This document shows, piece after piece, positions 30,292 to 38,506 of a stretch of DNA of 64,000 nt; positions within the stretch are counted from its first letter, which is position 1; each line of letters begins with the position of its first letter. Both the position numbers and the translations under genes were made by a program. The DNA is taken from NCBI RefSeq assembly GCF_030811595.1, contig NZ_JAUSRB010000002.1, positions 682,001-746,000 of the forward strand, read 5' to 3'. The notes under the pieces are model-generated. The model searched no databases and was not told the origin of the DNA. It saw nothing but the letters and a program-made list of their open reading frames with translations. Source of the DNA: Streptosporangium brasiliense. Its GTDB lineage: Bacteria > Actinomycetota > Actinomycetes > Streptosporangiales > Streptosporangiaceae.

Positions 30292-31770
30292 CACGACGTA
30301 GCCGTCACGCTCGAACACCTTGCGATAACCGCTCCGCAGCGCCTCGTCGACCCGCTGCTGCTGCATGCCGTAATCGCCGAACGGATAGGTCCACCGCGCC
30401 ACGTCGGCCACGATCCAGGGTGCGCCGTGGGCCTGGGGCCCCCACAGCAGGACCGTCGTCCGGGCGGTGAGCGCGGGACCGGCGTTGTTGGCGGCCTCGA
30501 CGACCACCCCGTCCGGGACCCTGGCCACGGCCTCGCGCGCCGCCACGACGTGCGGATCGCCCTCGTAGAAGGCCGGGTCCAGGAGCTTGCCGAGCTCGAA
30601 GCGCGGCACGAGGGTGAGGCCGATCACGCAGACCGCGACCGCCCAGTGCGTGACCAGGCGCCGGCCCCGGAACCGTCCGGCGAGCCGGTCCGCCCCGTCC
30701 ACCCCGGCGCAGACGAGGACGGCGACGATGAAGGCGTTGTAGTGGTGCTCCGGCCCCCACCACTGCGGCCGGTCGGCCAGGAACCGCTCCAGGACGAGCG
30801 GGACCGCCACCAGCGTCAGCGGCGACAGCAGCGCGGTCAGCGCCATCGGCCACAGCAGGAAGGCCAGGGTGTTGACCTTGACCATCGGGCTGACGAGCTG
30901 CGCCAGCGCGCCCAGCGGATCCCGCAGGAGGGCCAGCGCCACCTGGCCGAGATCCGCGCCCCAGGCGCCGTAGGCCCAGTGGAAACCCGTGGCGCCGGCC
31001 CCCGCCGCCGGCATCAGCACGCCGCGGATCATCATGAGCGCGCCCAGCGCGAAGAGGATGACGGCGGCTCCCGCGAGCAGTCGCCGGGTGAGGAGCAGAT
31101 ACGTCCCGAAGCCGGCGAGCAGCAGGCCCATGTCCTCCTTGACCAGCAGCAGCCCGGCGGCGGCGAGCACCGCCGGGACCGGCCGGCCGGCGTCGGAGCG
31201 CTCGATCATGATCGCGCTCAGCAGCGGGACGAAGGCCGCCTCGTGGAAGTCGAACCCGGCGGCCTGCGCGACCGGCCACGACACCGTGTAGGCCAGCGCG
31301 ACCAGGTGGGCCGGGCGCGCGCCGAGACGGCGCTCGGCGTAGTGCCAGATGGGGACCGCGGCCAGCGCGAACAGCACCGCCTGGGTGACGATCAGCGTCT
31401 GCGGCCCGTCGTGCAGCCAGTACAGCGGGGCCAGCAGGGCCAGGATCGGCGAGAAGTGGTCGGCGAGCTGGAGGAAGTCCATCCCGGCGCCGTACTGCAT
31501 GCCGACCGAGGGCACGACGGGCGCCCCGAAGCCCGCGTAGCCGCGCACGGCCTGGTCGAAGATGACCAGGTCGAAGACGGTGGCCCGGAAGGTCGCGAGC
31601 TTGACCAGGCCGAGCAGCGAGTAGACCGCCGTGGCCAGCGCCACGAGCGCGCCCAGCACCAGCCCGTGCCGCCGCCGCCACACGGTCTCCGCGGTGGCGA
31701 GGGCTCTCAGGGACGCGGCGCCGCGGGCTCTCAGGGACGGCACGGCACCGGACGGAGCGGCGGCGCTCAT
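30277..31770 (-). CDS. DUF2079 polytopic membrane protein
   Basis: 497 residues with about ten membrane helices (for example LVLGALVALATAVYSLLGLV, LVALAYTVSWPVAQAAGF). LATFRATVFDLVIFDQAVRGYAGFGAPVVP and LQLADHFSPILALLAPLYWL are the DUF2079 hallmarks; the family resembles membrane glycosyltransferases, but no reaction is established. A soluble C-terminal part follows residue 400. Its ATG overlaps the stop of the sortase gene (ATGA), so it is third in a surface protein-sortase-DUF2079 operon and may act on the anchored protein. Confidence 0.85.
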   Translation of the reverse strand: MSAAAPSGAVPSLRARGAASLRALATAETVWRRRHGLVLGALVALATAVYSLLGLVKLATFRATVFDLVIFDQAVRGYAGFGAPVVPSVGMQYGAGMDFLQLADHFSPILALLAPLYWLHDGPQTLIVTQAVLFALAAVPIWHYAERRLGARPAHLVALAYTVSWPVAQAAGFDFHEAAFVPLLSAIMIERSDAGRPVPAVLAAAGLLLVKEDMGLLLAGFGTYLLLTRRLLAGAAVILFALGALMMIRGVLMPAAGAGATGFHWAYGAWGADLGQVALALLRDPLGALAQLVSPMVKVNTLAFLLWPMALTALLSPLTLVAVPLVLERFLADRPQWWGPEHHYNAFIVAVLVCAGVDGADRLAGRFRGRRLVTHWAVAVCVIGLTLVPRFELGKLLDPAFYEGDPHVVAAREAVARVPDGVVVEAANNAGPALTARTTVLLWGPQAHGAPWIVADVARWTYPFGDYGMQQQRVDEALRSGYRKVFERDGYVVLNRP

Positions 31771-32651
31771 TCCCTGCGCGTGCCCGTCATCGTCGCGTAG
31801 GCGATGACGTTGTCGGTGTAGTGGCCGGTCGTGCGGTCGTAGGTGCCGCCGCAGGTGATCAGGTGGAGCTGGGGGTTGGGCGACTCGCCGTACACCCGCT
31901 GAGTCGGGAAGACCGACTTCTCGGCCTGTTCGAGACCTCCTACGGTGAAGACCGCGATGACGCCGTCCTTGCGGTGCACCTCGATGACGTCGCCGTTACG
32001 GATCTCGTCGAGTCGGCTGAAGACCGCGCTGCCCGACTTCGTGTCCTTGTGCCCCAGCATGATCGCCGGTCCGGCCTCCCCGGCCGTGGGTCCCGAGCGG
32101 TACCAGCCGACCAGGTTGGGGTTGCCGACCGGCGGCACCTCGATCGCACCCTGCCTGTCGAGCCCCACCGACCTGATCGGCGCGTTGACGCCGAGCCGTT
32201 CGATGACCAGGCGGACCGGGGTCGAAGGTTGCATGGCGGGGGCCGCCGGGATGCTCGGCTGCGGCGGCGGCACGGTCGCGGGCGCCTGGAAGTAGGGGTC
32301 CGCGGGGGCGGTGGCGTTCATCTGGCTGCGGGGCGGCAGCGTGGTGCGCTGGTCGGCCAGGCCGTACTGCTCGGGCGCCGCCACCATGTAGAGCAGGCCC
32401 ACCAGCACGGTGATCACCCCGGCGACCCCCGCCAGGATGAGCACCGACCGCAGCACCCGGCCGCCGTCGATCCGGCCGTCGGGCCACTCCTCGTACGGCC
32501 GGCCGTACTGCTGGTATCCGGGCTGCGGCGGGTAGGGCGGGCGGACCGGCCCGCGCCCGTACGGCGGCACGGGCCCGTGGGGACGCCCCTGCCGCCCCCC
32601 GCCCGGGGCGGGGGGCCTCGGCGGCCTGCCGTCAGGCGTCGGGCTGGTCAT
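31767..32651 (-). CDS. Class F sortase (copy 1)
   Basis: 294 residues: a cytoplasmic Pro/Tyr-rich N-terminus, a membrane helix (68-90), a linker and the sortase beta-barrel with His201 (LGHKDTKSG), Cys267 (LITCGG) and Arg273 (YDRTTGHYTDN). This is the class F arrangement of actinobacteria. It probably fixes the upstream gene's product to the cell envelope. It starts 12 nt after the stop of that gene. It is paralogous to the copy at 54924-55802, keeping GWY, VFSRL and GHYTDN. Confidence 0.9.
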   Translation of the reverse strand: MTSPTPDGRPPRPPAPGGGRQGRPHGPVPPYGRGPVRPPYPPQPGYQQYGRPYEEWPDGRIDGGRVLRSVLILAGVAGVITVLVGLLYMVAAPEQYGLADQRTTLPPRSQMNATAPADPYFQAPATVPPPQPSIPAAPAMQPSTPVRLVIERLGVNAPIRSVGLDRQGAIEVPPVGNPNLVGWYRSGPTAGEAGPAIMLGHKDTKSGSAVFSRLDEIRNGDVIEVHRKDGVIAVFTVGGLEQAEKSVFPTQRVYGESPNPQLHLITCGGTYDRTTGHYTDNVIAYATMTGTRRE

Positions 32652-32663
32652 CCGGCACCCCGG

Positions 32664-33599
32664 TCAGCCTCTGGCCGCCGTACGGCGCCGCAGCACCAGG
32701 CCGCCGACCGCCGCGCCGGCCACCATCAGCGCGCCGCTGATGACGATCATCCGGGCGTCCGGCCCGGCCTCCCCGCCGCCTCCGGTGGAGGCGCCGCCTC
32801 CGGGGGTCTCGTCGATCTGCCGGGTCTTGGGGGGCTTGACGGGCTTGGACGTCTTGGTCCTGGTGACGGTGACGACCGGCGCCGGGGTGCTCGTCTGCGT
32901 CGGAGTGGGGGTCGGCGTGCCGGTGCCCGTGTTCGTGGGGGTGGGGCTCGGCGTGCCCGTGCCGGTCGAGGTGCCCGACGGCTTGACCGTGATCAGCAGC
33001 GCCGCGGCGCTCGCCTCGGCCGAGGCCGTGGACGCGACGTCGCACGCGTAGAGGGTGCCGCCCGTGCCGCCGCCGCCCGGCCCGGAGGCCGGCTCCAGGT
33101 AGAGGTCGAAGGAGGCCGGCTGGACCGCGATGACACCGGTCGCAGTCGGGGTCACCGTGATCAGCACGGGGGGCACCTGCAGTTGGGCACCCGCCGTCGC
33201 CGCGACGGCGGCGGCGGTGGCCCCGACCGTCCGGAGCTCGGAGGGGACGATCGAGGGGTTGCTGGTGACGAGCGCGTCACCGTCGATCACGAGGCGCTCG
33301 GTCGCGGCGATGGCCGAGGGGGCGGTGAGGAACGGCGAGGCGGCGGGCTGCCGGATCGCCCAGGTCGCCACGACGGCGGAGCTGGGCGTCGGCGCCAGCG
33401 GGCCCGTGATGTCCATCTGGAGCTTGTAGGTGAGATTCCCGGTGGCGGCGGAGGAGGCCGTGCAGGTGTAGGTGACGGTCTTCGGGGCCGCCGTCATGGA
33501 GGCGATCGCCGGGACAGCGCCGAAGAAGATTCCTCCACCCACTGCTGCGATGGCGGCTGTCTTGACCGCGACGCGGCGGCGCGTCTTGGACTTCAGCAC
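32664..33599 (-). CDS. Secreted surface protein, likely substrate of sortase copy 1
   Basis: 311 residues from GTG 33597-33599 (GGAGAGA upstream). Signal peptide (about 1-34, RRRVAVKTAAIAAVGGGIFFGAVPAIAS), a Cys-containing beta domain (TVTYTCTASS, later LYACDVAST), a Thr/Pro/Gly stalk (TGTGTPSPTPTNTGTGTPT), then GGGASTGGGG, a membrane helix (MIVISGALMVAGAAVGGLVL) and RRR. There is no LPXTG; the motif near the helix matches the second locus (GGAQTGEG), suggesting a shared non-canonical sorting signal. Ligand or function unknown. Confidence 0.75.
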   Translation of the reverse strand: MLKSKTRRRVAVKTAAIAAVGGGIFFGAVPAIASMTAAPKTVTYTCTASSAATGNLTYKLQMDITGPLAPTPSSAVVATWAIRQPAASPFLTAPSAIAATERLVIDGDALVTSNPSIVPSELRTVGATAAAVAATAGAQLQVPPVLITVTPTATGVIAVQPASFDLYLEPASGPGGGGTGGTLYACDVASTASAEASAAALLITVKPSGTSTGTGTPSPTPTNTGTGTPTPTPTQTSTPAPVVTVTRTKTSKPVKPPKTRQIDETPGGGASTGGGGEAGPDARMIVISGALMVAGAAVGGLVLRRRTAARG

Positions 33600-33831
33600 A
33601 GTCTCTCTCCATTTCGGAACAGTTGAGCGCTCTGGGCGGGCGTCCACGATTCCAGGCGATGGTCACGGTCCGGCATAGATCCTATGAACAGAGACTGAGA
33701 TATGCACGTAACTCGGCAAAACGGGCATAAATTCCTCCCCGTCTCACCGCTGCCGGTCGCGGGGCCCGGCGGCGGCCCCGCGCCGCCCGGCCGCGGCCCC
33801 GCGCCATCCGGGCGCGACGGGCGGCTGCCCG

Positions 33832-34614
33832 CTACCCGCGCGGCGCACGGACCACCACGGTGGTGATCGGGAGCTCGAACTCGCCGCCGGCCGTCTCGGG
33901 GGTGGCGCGCAGGTAGTCGAGGACCCGGGCCAGCAGCTCGGCACGCTCGGTCTCCGGGAGGGTCAGCACGTGGGAGTGGGTGGCGATCGTCGCCGCCATC
34001 GACTCCGCGGTCCGGCGCTGGCCGTGCGCGAACTCGGCCCGCTCGCCCGCGCCGAAGTGCGGCCCCGGCAGGAAGGCCGCGGCGGGCCGCCACCGCCTGA
34101 ACGACACCGTGCTGGCGGCCACCCGCTTCAGGCCGCTCACCCACGGGACCCGGTCGTCGTCGAGGTTCCACAGCCCGGCCAGCACCCCGCCCGGCGCCAG
34201 GACCCGGGCCATCTCGGGGAGGGCCCGGTCGAGGTCGAACCAGTGCATGGCCTGCCCGACCAGGATCGCGTCGACCGCCCCGTCCGCCAGCGGGATCTCC
34301 TCCGCCGTGCCGGGCAGCGCCCGGACCCCGGGCAGCCGGTCGCGGAGCTGGGCGAGCATGGCCGCGTCGGGCTCCACCGCGACGACGTCGGCGACATGCC
34401 GCAGCAGCACCCCGGTCAGCTTCCCGGTGCCGGCGCCCAGGTCGAGGACGCGCAGCGGCGCGCGCTCCCGGACGGGCCCGAGAGCCCACAGCACGGCGTC
34501 GTCGGGGTAGTCGGGCCGCTCTCTCGCGTACGCGGCCGCCTGGCCGCCGAACGAGGACGCCCGCCGCGCGAGGGTCTCGGGGTCGACGTCGTCGAAGGTG
34601 GGTGAACCGCTCAC
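33832..34614 (-). CDS. SAM-dependent methyltransferase
   Basis: 260 residues. Motif I LRVLDLGAGTGKLTGVLL, acidic VVAVEPDAAMLAQL, the IPLADGAVDAILVGQAMHWFDLDRALPEMARVLAPGG block and the preceding SFGGQAAAYARERPDYP place it in the large type 11 group. The substrate is unknown. It has no obvious operon partner. Confidence 0.85.
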   Translation of the reverse strand: MSGSPTFDDVDPETLARRASSFGGQAAAYARERPDYPDDAVLWALGPVRERAPLRVLDLGAGTGKLTGVLLRHVADVVAVEPDAAMLAQLRDRLPGVRALPGTAEEIPLADGAVDAILVGQAMHWFDLDRALPEMARVLAPGGVLAGLWNLDDDRVPWVSGLKRVAASTVSFRRWRPAAAFLPGPHFGAGERAEFAHGQRRTAESMAATIATHSHVLTLPETERAELLARVLDYLRATPETAGGEFELPITTVVVRAPRG

Positions 34615-34648
34615 CGGCTCACGGTACCCCCGCGGTCCGCGCCGGCGC

Positions 34649-36145
34649 TCACGGAGTGCGGCCGGCCGGCGGCACGTGACCGGGTGCCGGGTGAACCGGC
34701 GGCACGTGCGCGGGTGTCGGGTGGGCGGACGCCGGATGGCCGGATGCCGGATGGGCGGGGGCCGGGTGAGCAGGTGCCGGATGGGCGGGGGCCGGGTGAG
34801 CAGGTGCCGGGTGAGCAGGTGCCGGATGGCCGGATGCCGGGTGAGCAGGTGCCGGATGGGCGGGGACCGGGTGATGGGTTGTCATGCTCCGCTCGCCGGA
34901 CGGCCGCCGCTCCCGGCGCCGCCCGCCGCCGGGACGCGACCGGCCGCCCGCGGCCAGGGTGAGCACGAGGGCGAGGACGAGGTACGGCACGGCGGACACG
35001 GCGAAGATCACGCTGTGCCCCGTCACCGCGGAGGCGGCGGCATAACAGCCGAAGAAGGCGATGCAGGTCACATCTGTGCCCAGCCCGGCCAGCGAGGTCA
35101 CGGTGGCCCGGGCCGGGCCGGTGATGCGGTCCTGCAGCCGCGCGTCGACCAGCACGGTCGCCATCTGGAAGAGACAGAAGGCCACCGCGATCACGGCGAA
35201 GCCCGCCGGGACCCCGCTGATCGCCCCCGCGCCGAGCGCCAGCGCCCCGACGGCGAGGATCACCGCGATCGCCCGGTCGGTGCCACGCCGACCGGCGGCC
35301 GCGAGCAGGCCGCCGAGCGCGCCTCCGGCGGAGACGAGGAGCACCAGGAGCGGTACGGCGTACTCGGCGACACCGGTGCCGGCCGCCAGCAAGGGGACGT
35401 ACTCGTCCAGCGCGCCCCAGAGCGCCGTCACCGCGATCACCAGCAGCACCGCCCGCCGTACCGGCCGGCTGGAGCGCATCTCCCGCACGCCGTCCCGCAG
35501 GATGTCCGCGTAGGAGCCCGGCGACGCCTCCTCCGGCGACGACTCCTCCGGGCTCTGCCCGCGGTGTTCGGGGAAGGTCGTCGCCACGGCCGCGCAGAGC
35601 ACGCAGGCCAGGACGCTGGCCGCGCCGAGCAGCGGGTAGCCGCCCACCGCCAGCGCGGGGGCGGCCAGCGCCGTGGCCACCATGACGGCGCCGGTGCTGA
35701 GCGCGCGGGCACGGCCCATGATCGTGGCGTAGCGGCCGGCGGCGTCCAGACGTTCGAGCTCGGTGTAGACCAGCGCCTCCATGGCGCCCGACTGCAGCGC
35801 TCCCGAGGTGCCCCAGAGCACGAAGCCCGCGGCGAACGCCCAGTAAGAGGGGGCGATGACCCACAGGGCGTAGCCCACGGCCGACAGCAGCGGCGCCACG
35901 ACGAGGAGCAGCCGCCGCGAGACGGCGTCGGCCCACACTCCGGAGGGGACCTCCATCACCAGGGAGGTGACCGACCAGATCACGAACAGCGAGGAGATCT
36001 CGGCGGTCGACAGGCCGGTGTCGACGAACAGCAGCGCGTAGACCGGGTAGAGCAGGATGAGATCGTCGAGGAAGGTGTAACCGTAGAGCGTCGCGGCCAG
36101 GCGCTCCGCGCGCCTGTCCGGTCCACGGAGAAGAGAGATCATCAT
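34649..36145 (-). CDS. MFS transporter with His-Pro-Ala repeat tail
   Basis: 498 residues. Residues 1-410 form a 12-helix major facilitator (LFVIWSVTSLVMEVPSGVWADAVSRR is the loop 2-3 motif). The last ~75 residues, after MTTHH, consist of AHPAP/GHPAS pentapeptides with about 15 His, encoded by 15-bp tandem repeats (about 34676-34876). Such a cytosolic tail could bind metal, but no known family carries it to my knowledge. It is divergent from the MarR gene, which probably controls it. The substrate is likely a drug or metabolite. Confidence 0.82.
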   Translation of the reverse strand: MMISLLRGPDRRAERLAATLYGYTFLDDLILLYPVYALLFVDTGLSTAEISSLFVIWSVTSLVMEVPSGVWADAVSRRLLLVVAPLLSAVGYALWVIAPSYWAFAAGFVLWGTSGALQSGAMEALVYTELERLDAAGRYATIMGRARALSTGAVMVATALAAPALAVGGYPLLGAASVLACVLCAAVATTFPEHRGQSPEESSPEEASPGSYADILRDGVREMRSSRPVRRAVLLVIAVTALWGALDEYVPLLAAGTGVAEYAVPLLVLLVSAGGALGGLLAAAGRRGTDRAIAVILAVGALALGAGAISGVPAGFAVIAVAFCLFQMATVLVDARLQDRITGPARATVTSLAGLGTDVTCIAFFGCYAAASAVTGHSVIFAVSAVPYLVLALVLTLAAGGRSRPGGGRRRERRPSGERSMTTHHPVPAHPAPAHPASGHPAPAHPAPAHPAPAHPAPAHPAPAHPASGHPASAHPTPAHVPPVHPAPGHVPPAGRTP

Positions 36146-36321
36146 GAGGTCTTTCCGACGGGGGACTGTGCGGGCTCGGGATGCTCGGCATCTCCGGCGG
36201 CCCGCGACAACGGGTCCCCTGTCGACCTCTGGTGATGGATCAATGTCGCCAGGTCATGAAGTCGACTCTACCTCCGGCCCGTCCGCCCGGCCCAGCCTTT
36301 TTCGGGCCCCGTCCCACCGAA

Positions 36322-36374
36322 TATCTCTACTTATAGATAATCCCGTAGTAGAACTATCTTGGTATACTCACCGT
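36322..36374 (+). promoter_or_regulatory. marR promoter with operator-like inverted repeats; leaderless message
   Basis: AT-rich island. The -10 box TATACT (36363-36368) ends 6 nt before the ATG, so transcription should begin at or next to the start codon. Upstream, TATCT (36322-36326), AGATAAT (36335-36341) and ACTATCT (36353-36359) form overlapping inverted repeats suited to a MarR dimer. Confidence 0.55.
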
Positions 36375-36863
36375 ATGACCACGAGCGCGCCGTCCCGCAC
36401 CGTCCCGGATCTGAGCATGCTGCTGACGCACACCGGCCACGTGCTGGCGACCCAGATGACGGCGGCCCTGGCCGAGCTCGGGATCACGCCGCGCGGCTAC
36501 TGCGTCCTGTTCCACGCGATGGAGGCCGAGCGGACGCAGATCCAGCTCGCCGAGATCTCCGACCTCGACAAGACCACGATGGTGGTGACGGTGGATGAGC
36601 TGGAGAAGGCCGGGCTTGCCGAGCGCCGGCCGTCCAGCACCGACCGCCGGGCCCGCATCATCTCGGTCACCGAGGAGGGCCGGCGGATCGTGGCCGAGGG
36701 GACTGCGATCTCCGACCGTGTCCACGCCGACGTGCTCGCGGCGCTCCCGGCCGACGAGCGCGCCCCCTTCGTCGGCGCCCTCGAACGGCTCCTCAACGGG
36801 CACCTGGCCACCCCGATGGTGAGCGAGCGGCCGGTACGGCGGGCCCGCCAGTCGCGGGCGTAG
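36375..36863 (+). CDS. MarR-family transcriptional regulator
   Basis: 162 residues. Winged-helix core: GITPRGYCVLFHAMEAERTQIQLAEISDLDKTTMVVTVDELEKAGLAERRPSSTDRRARIISVTEEG (residues about 35-100); the DRRA wing motif is diagnostic. No ribosome binding site is needed if leaderless. It is placed opposite the MFS gene, the classic repressor-efflux arrangement; the operator-like repeats in between support self-control. The stop codon lies inside a tandem-repeat array. Confidence 0.88.
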   Translation: MTTSAPSRTVPDLSMLLTHTGHVLATQMTAALAELGITPRGYCVLFHAMEAERTQIQLAEISDLDKTTMVVTVDELEKAGLAERRPSSTDRRARIISVTEEGRRIVAEGTAISDRVHADVLAALPADERAPFVGALERLLNGHLATPMVSERPVRRARQSRA

Positions 36864-37131
36864 ATCCGCGGAAGCAGCCGCGCACGCGAGCCGACCAGTC
36901 CCGGACGTAGGCCAGCCGGTCCCGGACGTAGGCCAGCCGGTCCCGGACGTAGGCCAGCCGGTCCCGGACGTAGGCCAGCCGGTCCCGGACGTAGGCCAGC
37001 CGGTCCCGGACGTAGGCCCGCGGAAGCAGCCGCGCACGCGAGCCGACCAGTCCTGGATGTAGGCCCGCGGAAGCAGCCGCGGACGCGGGCCGACCGGTCC
37101 CCGGGCGTAGGCCCGCGGACGCGGGTCCGGG
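36859..37131. repeat. Minisatellite: six 21-bp units within larger ~42-bp repeats
   Basis: Units beginning GTCCCGGACGTAGGCCAGCCG start at 36898, 36919, 36940, 36961, 36982 and 37003; the first five are identical. They are flanked by copies of a 42-nt block (36859-36900, 37011-37052 and a diverged copy at about 37058-37098). The first block includes the marR stop codon. The rest of the gap up to 37254 shows nothing else. Confidence 0.93.
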
Positions 37132-37254
37132 AAAGGCGGCCCGTTCTGGCCGCGCCCGCGAGTCCTTCAAGGGGCGCCTCACGCCCTTTTCCCGGGGGGT
37201 CGTTCTATCCCGGGGGCCGTTCACTTCCCCCGGGGCCGTTCATGTGGCCGGGCC

Positions 37255-37644
37255 TCAGTCTCCCCTCCGCACCTGCCGCGGGAGCCTGGGCGTTCCGGGC
37301 TTGCCCGGGATGCCCCGGTAGATCATGAGAACGCGGTCCAGGCCGGTCAGCCGGAGCAGCTCGGCCGTCTGGGAGCTGGGCTCGGCCAGATAGAGGGCGA
37401 TACCGCGGGCTCTGGCGCGACGCTGGACGCCGACCAGCGCGGCCAGCCCGGACACGTCGCGGAAGGACACCCTGGACAGGTCGAGGATGAGCGGCCCCAC
37501 GCTGGACCGCACCGCGCCGATCAGGCGTTCGCGCAGGGAGTGGCAGGTGAAGACGTCGATCTCACCGCACAGCTTGACGAGGGTGACGGACGGGCGGACG
37601 GGCCGGAGCACCGTTCCGTCGGTTCGGCTCTGAAGAGTGGTCAT
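37255..37644 (-). CDS. STAS-domain anti-sigma factor antagonist
   Basis: 129 residues. The STAS fold is seen in VTLVKLCGEIDVFTCHSLRERLIGA, LILDLSRVSFRDVSGLAALVGVQRRARARG and LLRLTGLDRVLMI; the Ser in DVSGL is where RsbV/SpoIIAA-type proteins are phosphorylated. When unphosphorylated it would free a sigma-B-like factor from its anti-sigma kinase. The ATG at 37642-37644 has CGGAGA upstream and overlaps the stop of the upstream gene (ATGA). Confidence 0.87.
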   Translation of the reverse strand: MTTLQSRTDGTVLRPVRPSVTLVKLCGEIDVFTCHSLRERLIGAVRSSVGPLILDLSRVSFRDVSGLAALVGVQRRARARGIALYLAEPSSQTAELLRLTGLDRVLMIYRGIPGKPGTPRLPRQVRRGD

Positions 37645-38183
37645 GGGATCTCCGATCGAAGAAGGAATGAGACCTCGGCCGGAGCACGGGCTCCCGCGCA
37701 CGGGGGTCCGGCCGGGACAGGAGCGTGGACGGCGGTGAGGATGTCGACCGGACGTAGGCGGCCGGCACATGTGACGGCCAGCTCCAGGGCGTCCATGGCC
37801 GGGACGCACGCGGTGCCGGACGGGATCACCAGCAGGTCGACGTGCTCCATACCCGCTACGGACAGCCTGATCAGGCGGTGGTCGGCACTCCGTGACGGGC
37901 CCACCTCGACCTGGCGGCCACGGGCCGGGATACGGCGCGGGACGCCGTCCCAGACGTCCGCGTGCAGACCCACGCGCAGGACGGGACGGCCCAGCAGCCG
38001 ATCCACGGCCGCGATGAGGCCGGGCAGCTCCACGCCGGCGTTCCGCGAATACGGCCACCATGCCCCGTCCACGAGACCCCGGTGGCCGGGCACGAGGTCC
38101 AGGCTGAGGCGTACCGCGGAGGAGGTGGTCATGGGGACGGCGACCACAGGGGGCGTGATCCGGGAGAGAAGTTTCGGCGTCAT
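37641..38183 (-). CDS. DUF5994-like protein
   Basis: About 180 residues. RLSLDLVPGHRGLVDGAWWPYSRNAGVELPGLIAAVDRLLGRPVLRVGLH matches the DUF5994 group found beside STAS and SpoIIE proteins in actinobacteria. No catalytic motif is known. The start is uncertain (ATG 38183, or the internal Met 17 codons later); neither has a strong ribosome binding site. It is translationally coupled to the STAS gene. Confidence 0.65.
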   Translation of the reverse strand: MTPKLLSRITPPVVAVPMTTSSAVRLSLDLVPGHRGLVDGAWWPYSRNAGVELPGLIAAVDRLLGRPVLRVGLHADVWDGVPRRIPARGRQVEVGPSRSADHRLIRLSVAGMEHVDLLVIPSGTACVPAMDALELAVTCAGRLRPVDILTAVHAPVPAGPPCAGARAPAEVSFLLRSEIP

Positions 38184-38506
38184 GATCGATCGGCCTGACT
38201 CGGGCCGGGAAGGACCGAAGTTGTGTATCGCCTTGGGCGACGCCGACCTGGATGCCAACGTGCGGAATGTCCTCGGTCTCCCCAGACTACTCCTCCGGAC
38301 GGTCTCATCGCCGACATCAGGGAGTCCTCCCTCATCACGCCCGCGTCGGGTACCGGTCGCACGCGGGCGGGGAGGCCGCCGGCGTGCGCCCTCCCCTCCC
38401 CGCCCCGGCCGCGGCCGCGGCGAACATCCCCGGCGGCTCCCGCGAGGCCCTGACGGCACCGGCCCGGGTTAGGCCGCCGGACTCTCCGGACGGCCGGCCC
38501 GGACGG
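38184..38506. other. Gene-free stretch
   Basis: About 320 bp between the end of the glycerophosphodiesterase gene and the DUF5994 gene. I see no open frame with good codon use, no strong hairpin and no clear promoter. Confidence 0.4.

Noticed and set aside
36898..37023. CRISPR-like regular repeats
   Set aside because: Units are directly abutting with no spacers and there are no cas genes.
36793..37224. Minus-strand frame with repeated RAYVRDRL
   Set aside because: The repeat unit is 21 bp, so every frame looks like a repeat protein; no start signal and it overlaps the marR end.
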